Positions 39,287 through 48,100 of a stretch of DNA of 64,000 nt are shown piece by piece. The position numbers and the translations under genes are program-made. Each line of letters opens with the position of its first letter. Positions within the stretch are counted from its first letter, which is position 1. A model generated the notes under the pieces. The model made no database searches. It saw only the letters and a program-made list of their open reading frames with translations, and was not told where the DNA came from. The stretch is from Massilia rhizosphaerae (GTDB taxonomy: Bacteria > Pseudomonadota > Gammaproteobacteria > Burkholderiales > Burkholderiaceae_D), in contig NZ_JADKYX010000002.1 in NCBI RefSeq assembly GCF_016093545.1, forward strand, positions 248,001 through 312,000. Direction: 5' to 3'.

Positions 39287-39308
39287 GATTTCGTCGCAAC
39301 GAAATTTG
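39287..39308. repeat. Fourth copy of the 22-bp palindromic repeat
   Basis: GATTTCGTCGCAACGAAATT (39287-39306, continuing TG) differs from the perfect copy only in the central bases. It lies 46 bp before the 3' end of the small membrane protein gene. Confidence 0.85.
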
Positions 39309-39353
39309 TACGCATCGCTTCCTTATGATGAGCCACTGTCAACAGTAGCTGGC

Positions 39354-39638
39354 CTACATGAAGTGCAGCTCCAAATGAGTTGCTACATAAAGCAAGTAAA
39401 CCAATGCAAGAGCAATCGTCAAACCAGTGACCCATACCTGCAGCTTGTGGTCTTTTGGAAGAGCGAGCCAGCACAAGCGGGCGAATGCGATAGCTATGGC
39501 AACAAAGAACAACCCGTGCCATACGCTACTAAACACCATCAGGAAAACGCCGCCGCCGAATGCAGCAGCTGTCAGCAATGAAAATATGGTTGCGCCGAAC
39601 CATGTACCTGCTGGCTTGTTGATCCGTTCTCGTTCCAT
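39354..39638 (-). CDS. Small membrane protein of unknown function
   Basis: A 94-residue product from the ATG at 39638 (MERERINKPAG). Three hydrophobic helices are visible (TIFSLLTAAAFGGGVFLMVF, LFFVAIAIAFARLCWLAL, WVTGLTIALALVYLLYVA), with a charged loop between the last two. No good ribosome site was seen, and an in-frame TTG at 39728 would add 30 residues. I do not recognise a family. It lies at the right end of the first island segment. Confidence 0.55.
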   Translation of the reverse strand: MERERINKPAGTWFGATIFSLLTAAAFGGGVFLMVFSSVWHGLFFVAIAIAFARLCWLALPKDHKLQVWVTGLTIALALVYLLYVATHLELHFM

Positions 39639-39815
39639 TGGATTTATGATTTCAACACCAGGCACACGCGCCCACACTGTTGCCGCATAGCATTGCAGAG
39701 TACGATGATAGGTACCTTGATGTATCAAAACAAAAAGAATGATCGTCTATAACGGGTCGGCTGCTACCGTACGTCGCCAGGATCGCGTTTGTGGTCGCTG
39801 GACAGACGCTTGGTA

Positions 39816-39952
39816 GATTCCGGCCGGAGGCACCACCTACTCATCCGGAGTAGTCCCGCAAAGTCTATGAAACCGCGTTTCTCGCTCTGAGAACGCGGTT
39901 TTTTTGTGCGCCGAAGCTTGGGCTCGTCCATTACCAGCCCCGTTTTTGGATC
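39816..39952. repeat. attR-type repeat of the tRNA-Leu 3' end and its downstream 117 bp
   Basis: The core GATTCCGGCCGGAGGCACCA is followed by the same small hairpin, terminator and flanking sequence as 33049-33186, with only scattered differences. The rest of the tRNA is not present here. Confidence 0.9.
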
Positions 39953-40229
39953 AGTGCCGGCAGGCTTATGGTCCGCGCCTATCGAGCGCGGGTAGACAGG
40001 ACATTCCGATATCATTCCGGCCGGTAACTCGACCAAGTCAGCACTGTCGTCTGAATGCGCGTCTGCTCCACGTCGCCGCTCCTTGTAGCGGCGCCAACGG
40101 CAACACAACCACGTCGAGCGCGGAAATGCCTGATGCCATTGCCGCCTTTGGAGGTTCTGTCGGCGACAGTTGCGACTACGGGCGACGTGCAGTGGGCGGT
40201 ATCGGACGATGTGCGCAAGGGGACTGGCG
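39953..40229. other. Upstream region of the effector gene
   Basis: About 277 bp between the att repeat and the effector ATG, following 178 bp of att-bearing sequence. No supported gene. An AAGGGG ribosome site occurs eight bases before the effector start. Confidence 0.5.
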
Positions 40230-41654
40230 ATGCAGGAAGTATCACGTGTCTGGAACGATCTGAAGCGAAAAGAAGACCAGTTGACGTGGAGTGGTGGCTT
40301 TCCTGGTCACGGCGAACCGTACGACAGCTTGGGGCGGCCGGCCGGCACCTCGGCTCACCTGGGCGGCGCGTGGGGCTACGACCAACTCGGCCGCGTAAAC
40401 CGTGTGCGCGAGGCGCTGCACGACTCCGGGCCGCTGGCGCAGCGCATGATCGTCGAGCGCCTCGCTGGTATCGACTTGTCGATGATCACGTCCATCCTCG
40501 TGTCGGCGTGCCAGGACCTGGCACTGATCTACGGTGGTTCGACCGTTATCGGTGGATTCATCGGCGGTGTTGGCGGCGCTTTCTTCGGCGGCATCGGTGC
40601 GGTACCGGGCGCCGCGGCCGGTGCCGCAGCGGGCGGCTATGTCGGCGGCCTCATTTTGAGCGTGCTGGGCCTGAAGTCGCTGGTGGAAGGCATCGCTGAG
40701 GCGATACCGGCCGCGCTGCGGCACTACCAAAAGGGAATCGCGGAGGCATGGGGCCCCGAGCGGCAGGACGACCGCTTGCGCCTGGGCCTCGGTGTGCGCG
40801 GCGATACGGCTGCGGCAGCGTTCGACCTCGCCAATGGCCACGTGATCGTGATGATGGCGATCCTGTCCGTCATGACGGCGTATATGTCGCGAGGGAAGGC
40901 TGACCGGGCGGTCCTGCTGAACGAAATCGAGCGCAGCCCCCGGCTCGGTCCGCGCGTCGCGGCCTGGGTCGAGCAGAACGAAGAGCGGCTGCGCCGGCAA
41001 CCGGCGCTGCAGGCGACCCACGGGGGCGCTGGCGGTCCTCACGGACCCGCGCAGGAGCCGCCGCCATCGCGGCCGCGTGACGGACGACGCGAGAGCGAGG
41101 GGCCCCGCCCGCTCCTGATGCCGACGGCGAAGGTGCCGTGTTTCAGGACCAATGGCTTGCCGCAGACGCGCTTTCCCGAATTCGACCGCCAACTGGCTGG
41201 GCAGGAAACCGGGCTCAACGCCATGTCGGTGGCCGATTACCTCGGTGGACGCGACGCGTTCGAATCAGGTATAGCGATGCGCGATGCGAATATCGCGCGC
41301 ACGGCACGTGTAACGCACGAGGGCGACTTGGAAGCCAAGTTCCTCAGGCAGTTGCGCGTACAGGGATTGTCGTCCGACGCAGCGCGAGCCAAGGCAGTGG
41401 AAATGGCGGCGGACCAAATGAAAACGCTCGCCGCACTGCATAATCCGGACATGGTCGCTGGCGGGAGGGACGTGATCGCCGGATTCGGCGACCGCTCGAT
41501 CAATTCGCGTATAGGAGCACAATGGAAGGCGCTGACTGGAGAGCCTGGTAATAAGACAACCCGGCTGGCGGAATTGGACAAGGCCGCCGAGCGCGTGCCG
41601 GCATCGCTACGCGCGACGACGAAGATGAACGCAAAACTTGAACGCTGCAAATAA
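40230..41654 (+). CDS. Tde-like DNase toxin with Ntox15 domain and glycine zipper (probable T6SS effector)
   Basis: A 474-residue protein. Residues about 102-147 form a long glycine-zipper membrane segment (GGFIGGVGGAFFGGIGAVPG and AAAGGYVGG). A Pro/Arg-rich linker (about 265-300) leads to a C-terminal Ntox15 domain (about 310-440) with the diagnostic H-x-x-D motif His404-Asn-Pro-Asp407 and F-G-D-R-S-I-N-S-R-I-G-A-Q-W. This is the plan of Agrobacterium Tde DNase effectors, whose glycine zipper aids entry into the target cell. No VgrG, PAAR or Tap adaptor is nearby, so T6SS delivery is inferred. Start 40230 has an AAGGGG ribosome site. Confidence 0.87.
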   Translation: MQEVSRVWNDLKRKEDQLTWSGGFPGHGEPYDSLGRPAGTSAHLGGAWGYDQLGRVNRVREALHDSGPLAQRMIVERLAGIDLSMITSILVSACQDLALIYGGSTVIGGFIGGVGGAFFGGIGAVPGAAAGAAAGGYVGGLILSVLGLKSLVEGIAEAIPAALRHYQKGIAEAWGPERQDDRLRLGLGVRGDTAAAAFDLANGHVIVMMAILSVMTAYMSRGKADRAVLLNEIERSPRLGPRVAAWVEQNEERLRRQPALQATHGGAGGPHGPAQEPPPSRPRDGRRESEGPRPLLMPTAKVPCFRTNGLPQTRFPEFDRQLAGQETGLNAMSVADYLGGRDAFESGIAMRDANIARTARVTHEGDLEAKFLRQLRVQGLSSDAARAKAVEMAADQMKTLAALHNPDMVAGGRDVIAGFGDRSINSRIGAQWKALTGEPGNKTTRLAELDKAAERVPASLRATTKMNAKLERCK

Positions 41655-41668
41655 AGGAACGCTTGGAC

Positions 41669-42274
41669 ATGGACGAAGATTTCGCCAGCTTTTTGGCAGA
41701 GTTTGAACCGGCAATCGATAAGCGCTACGTGCCGCCATCGACGATCGCACGCTATCGCGGCAAACTTCCGGACCAGTTGTTAGCATACTGGGAAGAGTAC
41801 GGCTGGTGCGGCTATGCGGATGGGTTGTTCTGGACTGTCAATCCTCAGGAATACGAGCCTGCGCTCGAAGCGTGGATCGGCGATACGTCGTTCATGGAAC
41901 AAGATGCATATCACGTTATCGCCCGCAGTGCGTTCGGCACGCTTTATCTGTGGGGCGAGCAAACCGGCGACACGCTGCGCATCTTCGCGCCGGCGTCGCG
42001 CTGCTTTTCGTCTATGCCGGATGAAAGCATCGATCGCGACTTCGCCATGCGCCTGTTCTTCGGGGGATTGTGGCGCCGCACGAACGACGTCGAAGGCTTG
42101 TTTGCGCCGGCCTTGCGGCAGCTGGGGCGCCTCGCGCACGACGAAATGTATGGCTTCGTTCCGGCGCTCGCGCTCGGTGGCGCTCCAACACTCGCCAACC
42201 TGCGCAAGGTCAAGGCGGTCGAGCACCTCGTCATCCTCGCGCAGCTCGCGCCGCTTTACGTGACCGAAACCTGA
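41669..42274 (+). CDS. Tdi-like immunity protein 1 (GAD-like/DUF1851)
   Basis: A 201-residue cytosolic protein. The N-terminal GAD-like domain (about 1-100, with PPSTIARYRGKLPDQLLAYW and GLFWTVNPQEY) and the C-terminal DUF1851 domain (about 110-195, with DRDFAMRLFFGGL and LGRLAHDEMYGFVPALALGG) match the Tdi immunity family, cognate partners of Ntox15 DNases. It starts 14 bp after the toxin stop. The ATG at 41669 is supported by comparison with the paralog; an in-frame TTG six bases earlier is less likely. Confidence 0.9.
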   Translation: MDEDFASFLAEFEPAIDKRYVPPSTIARYRGKLPDQLLAYWEEYGWCGYADGLFWTVNPQEYEPALEAWIGDTSFMEQDAYHVIARSAFGTLYLWGEQTGDTLRIFAPASRCFSSMPDESIDRDFAMRLFFGGLWRRTNDVEGLFAPALRQLGRLAHDEMYGFVPALALGGAPTLANLRKVKAVEHLVILAQLAPLYVTET

Positions 42275-42299
42275 ACGGTGCAAATAAGGGACGCTCGAC

Positions 42300-42905
42300 A
42301 TGGACGAAGATTTCGCCTTGTTCTTGGCAAAGTTTGGACCGGCGATCGATAAGCGCTACGTGCCGCCATCGACGATTGATCGTTACCGCGGCAAACTTCC
42401 TGACCAGTTGCTGGCGTACTGGCAAGAATATGGCTGGTGCGGCTATGCGGATGGATTGTTCTGGACCGTGAATCCCCAGGAGTACGAGCCGGCACTGGAG
42501 GCATGGATCGGCGATACCCCGTTCATGGAGCAGGACGCCTACCACGTCATCGCACGCAGCGCTTTCGGTAAGCTTTACCTCTGGGGCGAAGAGACTGGGG
42601 AGACACTCACCGTATTCACGCCGGCTTCGATCTGTTTCGCATCGTCTCCCGACGACGACATCGACCGCGATTTCGAAATGCGCTTGTTCTTCGGTGGATT
42701 GTCGCTCCACTCGAACGACGTCGAAGGATTGTTCGCGCCCGCGTTGCAAAAGCTAGGACGCCTTGCACACGACGACATGTACGGCTTCGTTCCCGCGCCC
42801 GCGCTCGGTGGAACTCTAACGCTCGCTCACCTGCAAAAGGTCAAGGCGGTCGAGCACCTTGCCTTCATCGCGCAGCTCGCGCCGCTCTACGTGATCGAAG
42901 TCTGA
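42300..42905 (+). CDS. Tdi-like immunity protein 2, tandem paralog
   Basis: A 201-residue paralog of the preceding protein, aligning without gaps with 35 differences of 201 (about 83% identical). The spacer upstream (GCAAATAAGGGACGC) copies the spacer before the first gene (GCAAATAAAGGAACGC), so the duplication unit took in the intergenic part. Differences cluster at residues 101-136 and 171-190. The copy nearest the toxin is presumably cognate; this one may protect against a variant toxin from other strains. Confidence 0.9.
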   Translation: MDEDFALFLAKFGPAIDKRYVPPSTIDRYRGKLPDQLLAYWQEYGWCGYADGLFWTVNPQEYEPALEAWIGDTPFMEQDAYHVIARSAFGKLYLWGEETGETLTVFTPASICFASSPDDDIDRDFEMRLFFGGLSLHSNDVEGLFAPALQKLGRLAHDDMYGFVPAPALGGTLTLAHLQKVKAVEHLAFIAQLAPLYVIEV

Positions 42906-42963
42906 TCGGCAATAGCTGGAGCAACGTCAGCCTTCCCTAGCCTGCAAACTCCAGCGAACTCAT

Positions 42964-42985
42964 CGATTCCGGCCGGAGCACCAAC
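42964..42985. repeat. Worn third copy of the tRNA-Leu 3' end
   Basis: CGATTCCGGCCGGAGCACCA, then AC, matches the tRNA-Leu 3' end and following bases with one G missing. The next 70 bp keep faint similarity to the attL flank (TCCCGCAA, CATGAAACC). It marks an older or outer boundary of the inserted DNA. Confidence 0.75.
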
Positions 42986-43073
42986 AGCTTTCAACGCAAA
43001 GCTCTGAGTTTTCCCGCAACCCGGCCGTCATGAAACCAGCAACAGCGAGGCATCTTCGTATTCCCAAGCTCCC

Positions 43074-43619
43074 TCATTTCGCCGCCAGTTCGGCACATCC
43101 CGCTTCCAGCCGAACAAAGATCTTCGGCTCTAAAACCGCCTCGAAGGCAGTATTGTCATACACCAGGGCAACAGACGAGCGATCCCCCGTCATATAAACG
43201 GTAAACGGCTCCACGGGCTCCGCAGCGATCCGATCCTCCAGCGTGAGCACGCCGACCTGAACGGGAAACTCGGCTGCGACCTGTTCCAAAGTAAGTGCCC
43301 GCCTAGCCTTGATCTCGGCAAGCCGGGGCAGCACCCCGTCGAGATCCGCAGACGATCCGCATCGCTGCTCCGGGCGGCCGTCGCCGTAGCGCACGTCGAC
43401 CGCGAATCGCCCGCCCGCACCGGCCCGCGACGCGGTCAAGATTGCCGCACGGGTCTCGTAAGTCACCTTGTGGATGCCGTCCTGCAGCGCGCTGAACGCG
43501 GTGGATCCGGACCGGATCGCGGCTTGCTGCGGTAATGTAAAGCGCCAAACGGCACCTGCTACCGCGCACACTGCCCCGATCATCCCGATACGAATGAGCG
43601 TTTTAGAAAACATGGACAT
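43074..43619 (-). CDS. Membrane-anchored protein of unknown function overlapping an L,D-transpeptidase gene
   Basis: A 181-residue protein. The N-terminal segment (about 10-30, LIRIGMIGAVCAVAGAVW) is a signal anchor; the remaining 150 residues would be periplasmic and include single Cys residues near 88 and 177. No family was recognised. The start at 43619 overlaps the L,D-transpeptidase stop by 17 bp (an alternative ATG at 43613 by 11), so the two are translated together. Possible roles are a partner or an inhibitor of the transpeptidase. Confidence 0.7.
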   Translation of the reverse strand: MSMFSKTLIRIGMIGAVCAVAGAVWRFTLPQQAAIRSGSTAFSALQDGIHKVTYETRAAILTASRAGAGGRFAVDVRYGDGRPEQRCGSSADLDGVLPRLAEIKARRALTLEQVAAEFPVQVGVLTLEDRIAAEPVEPFTVYMTGDRSSVALVYDNTAFEAVLEPKIFVRLEAGCAELAAK

Positions 43620-43989
43620 GCGTGCCGACTGGCGCCCAGTCGAACAGCGTCCTTGCATCGGCTTCCTGCAGCCGGACGCAACCGTGCGAACCGAACCAGT
43701 CGGAAACCGACGTTTTCATCGCTCGCACAAATTCGAACCCCGGGCCGTGGTATTGGTGCAGCGCCTTGCCGTCGTCAGTGAAGAACATCGCATAGTTCAT
43801 CGGCACGTGGTAGGCGTGGCTGGTGTAGATCTCGTACTTGCGCATGATCACGAACATGCCCTTGTCGGTCGGATGATCGCCGTCGCCGCTGACGCACTCG
43901 AAACGATGGATGCGCGCGCCGCCATCGTACGCTTCGACCGTCTGCAGCGACAGGCTGACCTTGATCAGTTTTGCACTCTTCGAGTCCAT
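43603..43989 (-). CDS. L,D-transpeptidase (YkuD domain) without signal peptide
   Basis: A 128-residue protein consisting of little more than the YkuD catalytic domain. The active site S-H-G-C-V-R-L is near residues 103-109, with the conserved upstream His in S-H-A-Y-H-V-P-M. Such enzymes form 3-3 crosslinks or attach proteins to peptidoglycan in the periplasm. The N-terminus (MDSKSAKLIKVSLSLQ) starts directly in the fold with no export signal, so delivery to the periplasm is unexplained. It overlaps the membrane-anchored gene downstream. Confidence 0.87.
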   Translation of the reverse strand: MDSKSAKLIKVSLSLQTVEAYDGGARIHRFECVSGDGDHPTDKGMFVIMRKYEIYTSHAYHVPMNYAMFFTDDGKALHQYHGPGFEFVRAMKTSVSDWFGSHGCVRLQEADARTLFDWAPVGTHVHVF

Positions 43990-44109
43990 GTCGCCTCCGG
44001 TTGTCGCATGAGGCGATCATGACTGAGTTGAGCTCACAGAAGATTAGCTGCGAACAACGACAGCGCCGGGCAAGATCAACCATCGGGCGCGGCGGCGGTT
44101 GCTGGCCAT

Positions 44110-44853
44110 CTACCTCGCCGGCAATCCCCAATCATCATATTTGTGCACGATCGCCCGCGTCGTCCCATCCCGCTCCATGGCCTCCAGCGCCCCGTTCATG
44201 CGCGTCACAAGCGCATCCGGCACGGCCCGGTTGCAGGCCAGGTACACGCGGATGCGGTTGAACACGAACACCGGCACCACCTTGCCCGCATAGCCCATCC
44301 GGTCCACCGTCAGGCTGTCGCGCCGGATGCTGGCGGCCCACAGGTCGATGCGGCCCATCATCAATTTACGCGGATTGATCGAATCGATGGGGGCGGGGTC
44401 GACGTTGAAGCCGCGCGCGCGCAGGAACTGGTCGCGCGCGTCGCCATTGTAGGTGCCCACGCGGTAGGCGCGCGCGTCGTCCAGGCTGTGCAGGTCGAAA
44501 TGGCGGCCGGCGCGGCCCATCAGCACCCACTCGGCCTCGCCGATCGGGCCGATCCATTTGAAATGCGGCTCGCGCTCCGGTGTGCGGGTGGTCGAGTAGA
44601 CGCAGGCGTCGCGGCGTTCCAGCGCGGCCGTGTAGGCGCGCTTCCACGGCAGCAGGTCGATCGAATAGGCGATGCCGGACCGGGCCATGATCTCGCGCAC
44701 CATGTCGGTGCCGATGCCCGTCACGCGGTCGCCCTCGCGCATGCTGTACGGCGCCGAGGTCTCGGTCGTCAGGTACAGCCGCGGCGCCGGCTCCGCCCGC
44801 GCCACTGTGCAGGCCGCCGCGGTCAGCAGCGCGGTCAAAACTGTCATTTTCAT
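44110..44853 (-). CDS. Periplasmic solute-binding protein, family 3 (amino-acid type)
   Basis: A 247-residue protein with a signal peptide (about 1-19, VARAEP) and an SBP_bac_3 fold: LYLTTETSAPYSMREGDRVTG, GIGTDMVREIMARSGI and YTAALERRDACVYSTTRTPEREPHFKWIGP. No ABC permease or ATPase is adjacent, so it may be an orphan binding protein or a sensory subunit. The start at 44853 is chosen because the signal peptide begins there; upstream in-frame codons would add a 40-residue basic leader. It is divergent from the sensor kinase gene. Confidence 0.85.
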   Translation of the reverse strand: MKMTVLTALLTAAACTVARAEPAPRLYLTTETSAPYSMREGDRVTGIGTDMVREIMARSGIAYSIDLLPWKRAYTAALERRDACVYSTTRTPEREPHFKWIGPIGEAEWVLMGRAGRHFDLHSLDDARAYRVGTYNGDARDQFLRARGFNVDPAPIDSINPRKLMMGRIDLWAASIRRDSLTVDRMGYAGKVVPVFVFNRIRVYLACNRAVPDALVTRMNGALEAMERDGTTRAIVHKYDDWGLPAR

Positions 44854-45101
44854 ACGTCTTGCACCCCATGCGGGTATCCCCGGCGAATAGCCCGTCACTA
44901 GCATAGCAGCAACGTCGCGCGCGCGGCAACGCGTAGCGACCGGCAAACTCGGCGCTGTTGCGGTGGTATCCATGCGACAACTGACGCGTAACTGACGTGT
45001 TCAAAATCTATTTAGTACTAACGGGAAAGACTTTCACTTACGAAAATGCCATACTGACGGGCTGCACGCAAATTCGTCATTCTCACAAAAAGCCACACGC
45101 C

Positions 45102-48100
45102 ATGTTGTCCGTGTTTACGCTCCCTTCCGACCCGTCGCTGCTCAGCTACGGCCTGTACACGCCCAAGCTGGTCGCCTTGTCCGTGCTCGTCGCGATCTTC
45201 GCGTCGTGGATGGGCCTGCAGATCGCGGGCCAAGCCGCCGCCAACCGCGCGCAGCGCTGGATCATCCTCGGCACCGGCAGCCTGTCGCTCGGCGCCGGCG
45301 TGTGGGCCATGCACTTCATCGGCATGCTCGCGTTCGACCTGTGCACGAACGTCGACTACGACCCGGCCGTCACGATCCTCTCGAGCCTGCCGAGCATCGC
45401 CGCCTCGTTCGTCGCGCTGGCCGTGATCGCGCGCGAACGCCTGGGCGGCTGGGGCCTGCTGGCCGGCGGCGTGCTCGTCGGCGCCGGCATCGGCGTCATG
45501 CATTACGCGGGCATGGCCGGCATGCGCATGGGCCTCGAGCTGCGCTACGACCCGCTCATGTTCGGCCTGTCGATCGTCGTCGCGGTGGTGCTGGCGACGT
45601 TGGCGCTGTGGGTGCGCTTCGGCCTGTCCAGCCTGTCGCACCGGCTCAGCGAGCAGCGCCGCCTGCTGCTGGCCGCGGTCGTGATGGGCTGCGCCATCTC
45701 CGGCATGCATTACACCGGCATGGCGGCCGCGCGCTTCGTCGGCCAGGTGGACAAGCTGGCGCCGCACCAGGCCAGCAACGACACCTTCCTGGCGCTGGCG
45801 ATCACGCTGATCGTCGTCGCGTTCACCGTGTTCGTGCTGGCGGCCAACGGCCTGCTGCGCTACCGCCAGATGTTCCGCGAACTGTCGCGCAGCGAAGCGT
45901 GGATGCGCGCCCTGCTCACCACCACCGTCGACGGCGTGATCACGGTCGACCGCCAGGGCATCATCCGCGAGTTCAACGCGTCGGCCGAGCGCATCTTCGG
46001 CTGGCGCCGCGACGAGATCGTCGGCCGGAACATCCGTCTCGTGATCGCCGACGCGGCCGCGTCCGAGGAAGCGGGCCTGCTGCGTTCGCTGCGGACGGGC
46101 GAAATCAGCGCCAGCGCGCGCGGCGCCGACGTGACGGGCCGCCGCAAGGACGGGAGCATCGTGCCGATCCGCCGCGCCCTCGGCCATGCGCGCCTCGACC
46201 AGCAGGACCTGTTCGTCTGCTTCATCACCGACATCACCGAGCGCCGCATGATGGAACACGCGCTGCGCGCCAGCGAGCAGCAGTTCCGCTCGCTGATCGG
46301 CAACATCCCCGGCATTTCCTACCGCAGCTGCCTGGTCGACGGGGAGGCGCCGATGCTGTTCATCAGCGACGCCGTCGAGCGCGTCACCGGCTATCCGGCC
46401 CGCGACTTCCTGGGCACGGCGCCGCGCCGCACCTTCGCGCCGCTGATCCACGCGGCCGACCGCGTGCGCACGTCGGAAACGATCGCCGCCGCGCTGCGCG
46501 AAGACCGCCCCTACCTCGTCGAATACCGCCTGCTGCACGCGGACGGCAGCACCCGCTGGATGTGGGAGAACGGCACCGGCGTGCGCAACGAGGCCGGCGA
46601 ATTGTGCTGGCTGGACGGCGTCATCCTCGACATCACGGAACGGCGCCACATGGAGGACGCGCTGCGCGACGCCAAGGAAAACGCCGAGCAGGCGGCGGCG
46701 GCGCGCGCCAACTTCGTCGCCAACATGAGCCACGAGATCCGCACGCCGATGAATTCCATCCTCGGCTTCACCGACGTGCTGCTGGACGGCGAACTGGACG
46801 CCGACCAGCGCCGCCACCTGGACACGATCCGCAGCGCCGGCCGCGCGCTGCTGCGCCTGCTCAACGAGATCCTCGACACCGCCAAGCTGGAAAAGGGCGC
46901 GGTGGAGCTGGAACAGAACGACTACAACCTGCTGTCGCTGATCGACGAATTGTCGTCGACGCTGGCGGCCAACGCGCGCGCCAAGGGCCTGCACGTCGAC
47001 ATCCAGTACGATCCGTTGCTGCCGACCTGCCTGCGCGGCGACGAGCTGCGCGTGCGGCAGGTGCTCACCAACCTGCTCGACAACGCGATCAAGTTCACGG
47101 AACAGGGCAGCGTCACGCTGCGCGCCGAGTTCAAGGACGAGCAGCTGCACTTCATGGTCAGCGACACCGGCATCGGTATCGCGCCGGAGCGCCTTTCCGC
47201 CATCTTCGAACCGTTCACCCAGGCCGACGCCTCGATGACGCGGCGCTTCGGCGGCACCGGTCTCGGCACGACGATCAGCAAGCAGCTCGTCGAGCTGATG
47301 GGCGGCCGCATCTGGGCCGAGAGCGAACCGGGACGAGGCACGACGTTCCACGTGGTGCTGCCGCTCGTGCTGGCGCGCTTCGCCCCGCAGCAGCCGCGCG
47401 TGCGCACGGCCGCCGCCCTGCCGCCGCTGCGCGTGCTCGTGGCCGACGACGTGCCGCAGAACCAGGAACTGCTGCAGCTGCTGCTGGCGCGCCGCGGCCA
47501 CACGATGACGGCCGTCGGCGACGGCGCCGCCGTCGTCGACGTGGCGGCGCGCGAGGCCTTCGACGTGATCCTGATGGACTTCCAGATGCCGACCATCGAC
47601 GGCCTCGCCGCCACGCGCCTGATCCGCCGGCAGGCCGCCGAAACCGGCCGGCCGCGCGTGCCGATCATCGCCATGACCGCCAGCGTGCTGGCCGAGCACC
47701 GCCGCGCCAGCTTCGATGCCGGCATGGACGGCTTCGCCAGCAAGCCGGTCGACTGGTTCGCGCTGTCGCACGAGATCGCGCGCGTGCTGGGCCTCGGCCC
47801 GGGCCACCAGGCGGACGACCTGCCGGCGCAGCAACGGCAAACCCTGAACCGTCATGGCGGCCTGCGCCGCTGGAGCGGCAAGGAAGACGCCTACCTGGAA
47901 GCCCTCGCCCACTTCGCCGCCCAGCACGGGAGCCTGGGCGCGACGCTCGCGGCCCAGTCCACGGCCGCCGACTACCGCGCGCTGCGCATGCAGGCGCACA
48001 AGGTGCGCGGCATCGCGGCCAACCTCGGCCTGGAGCTGCTGGCCGACGCGCTGGACAAGCTGGAGGGCCTCGTCGACGGCGACAGCGGCAAGCTGTATCC

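Larger units (their letters stand above)
33049..39835. mobile_element. tRNA-Leu genomic island, first segment (decayed integrase, defence-type cargo)
   Basis: It is bounded by direct repeats of the tRNA-Leu 3' end. From left to right it holds a broken P4-type integrase, a SIR2-PIN gene, a broken AlpA, an AbiE pair with frameshifted toxin, a DUF2726 gene and a small membrane protein. The SIR2-PIN stretch is clearly AT-richer than the host genes. With integrase and AlpA broken, it is probably no longer mobile. Confidence 0.85.
39836..42985. mobile_element. Second island segment with toxin-immunity cargo
   Basis: It is bounded on the left by the attR repeat and on the right by a worn copy of the tRNA-Leu 3' end (42964-42985). 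It contains only the DNase effector and two immunity genes; no integrase. The stacked att copies suggest two integrations in tandem at the same tRNA. Confidence 0.6.

Noticed and set aside
40012..40245. Small frames between the attR repeat and the effector gene
   Set aside because: No ribosome sites, no recognisable sequence, and overlapping both strands; treated as non-coding.
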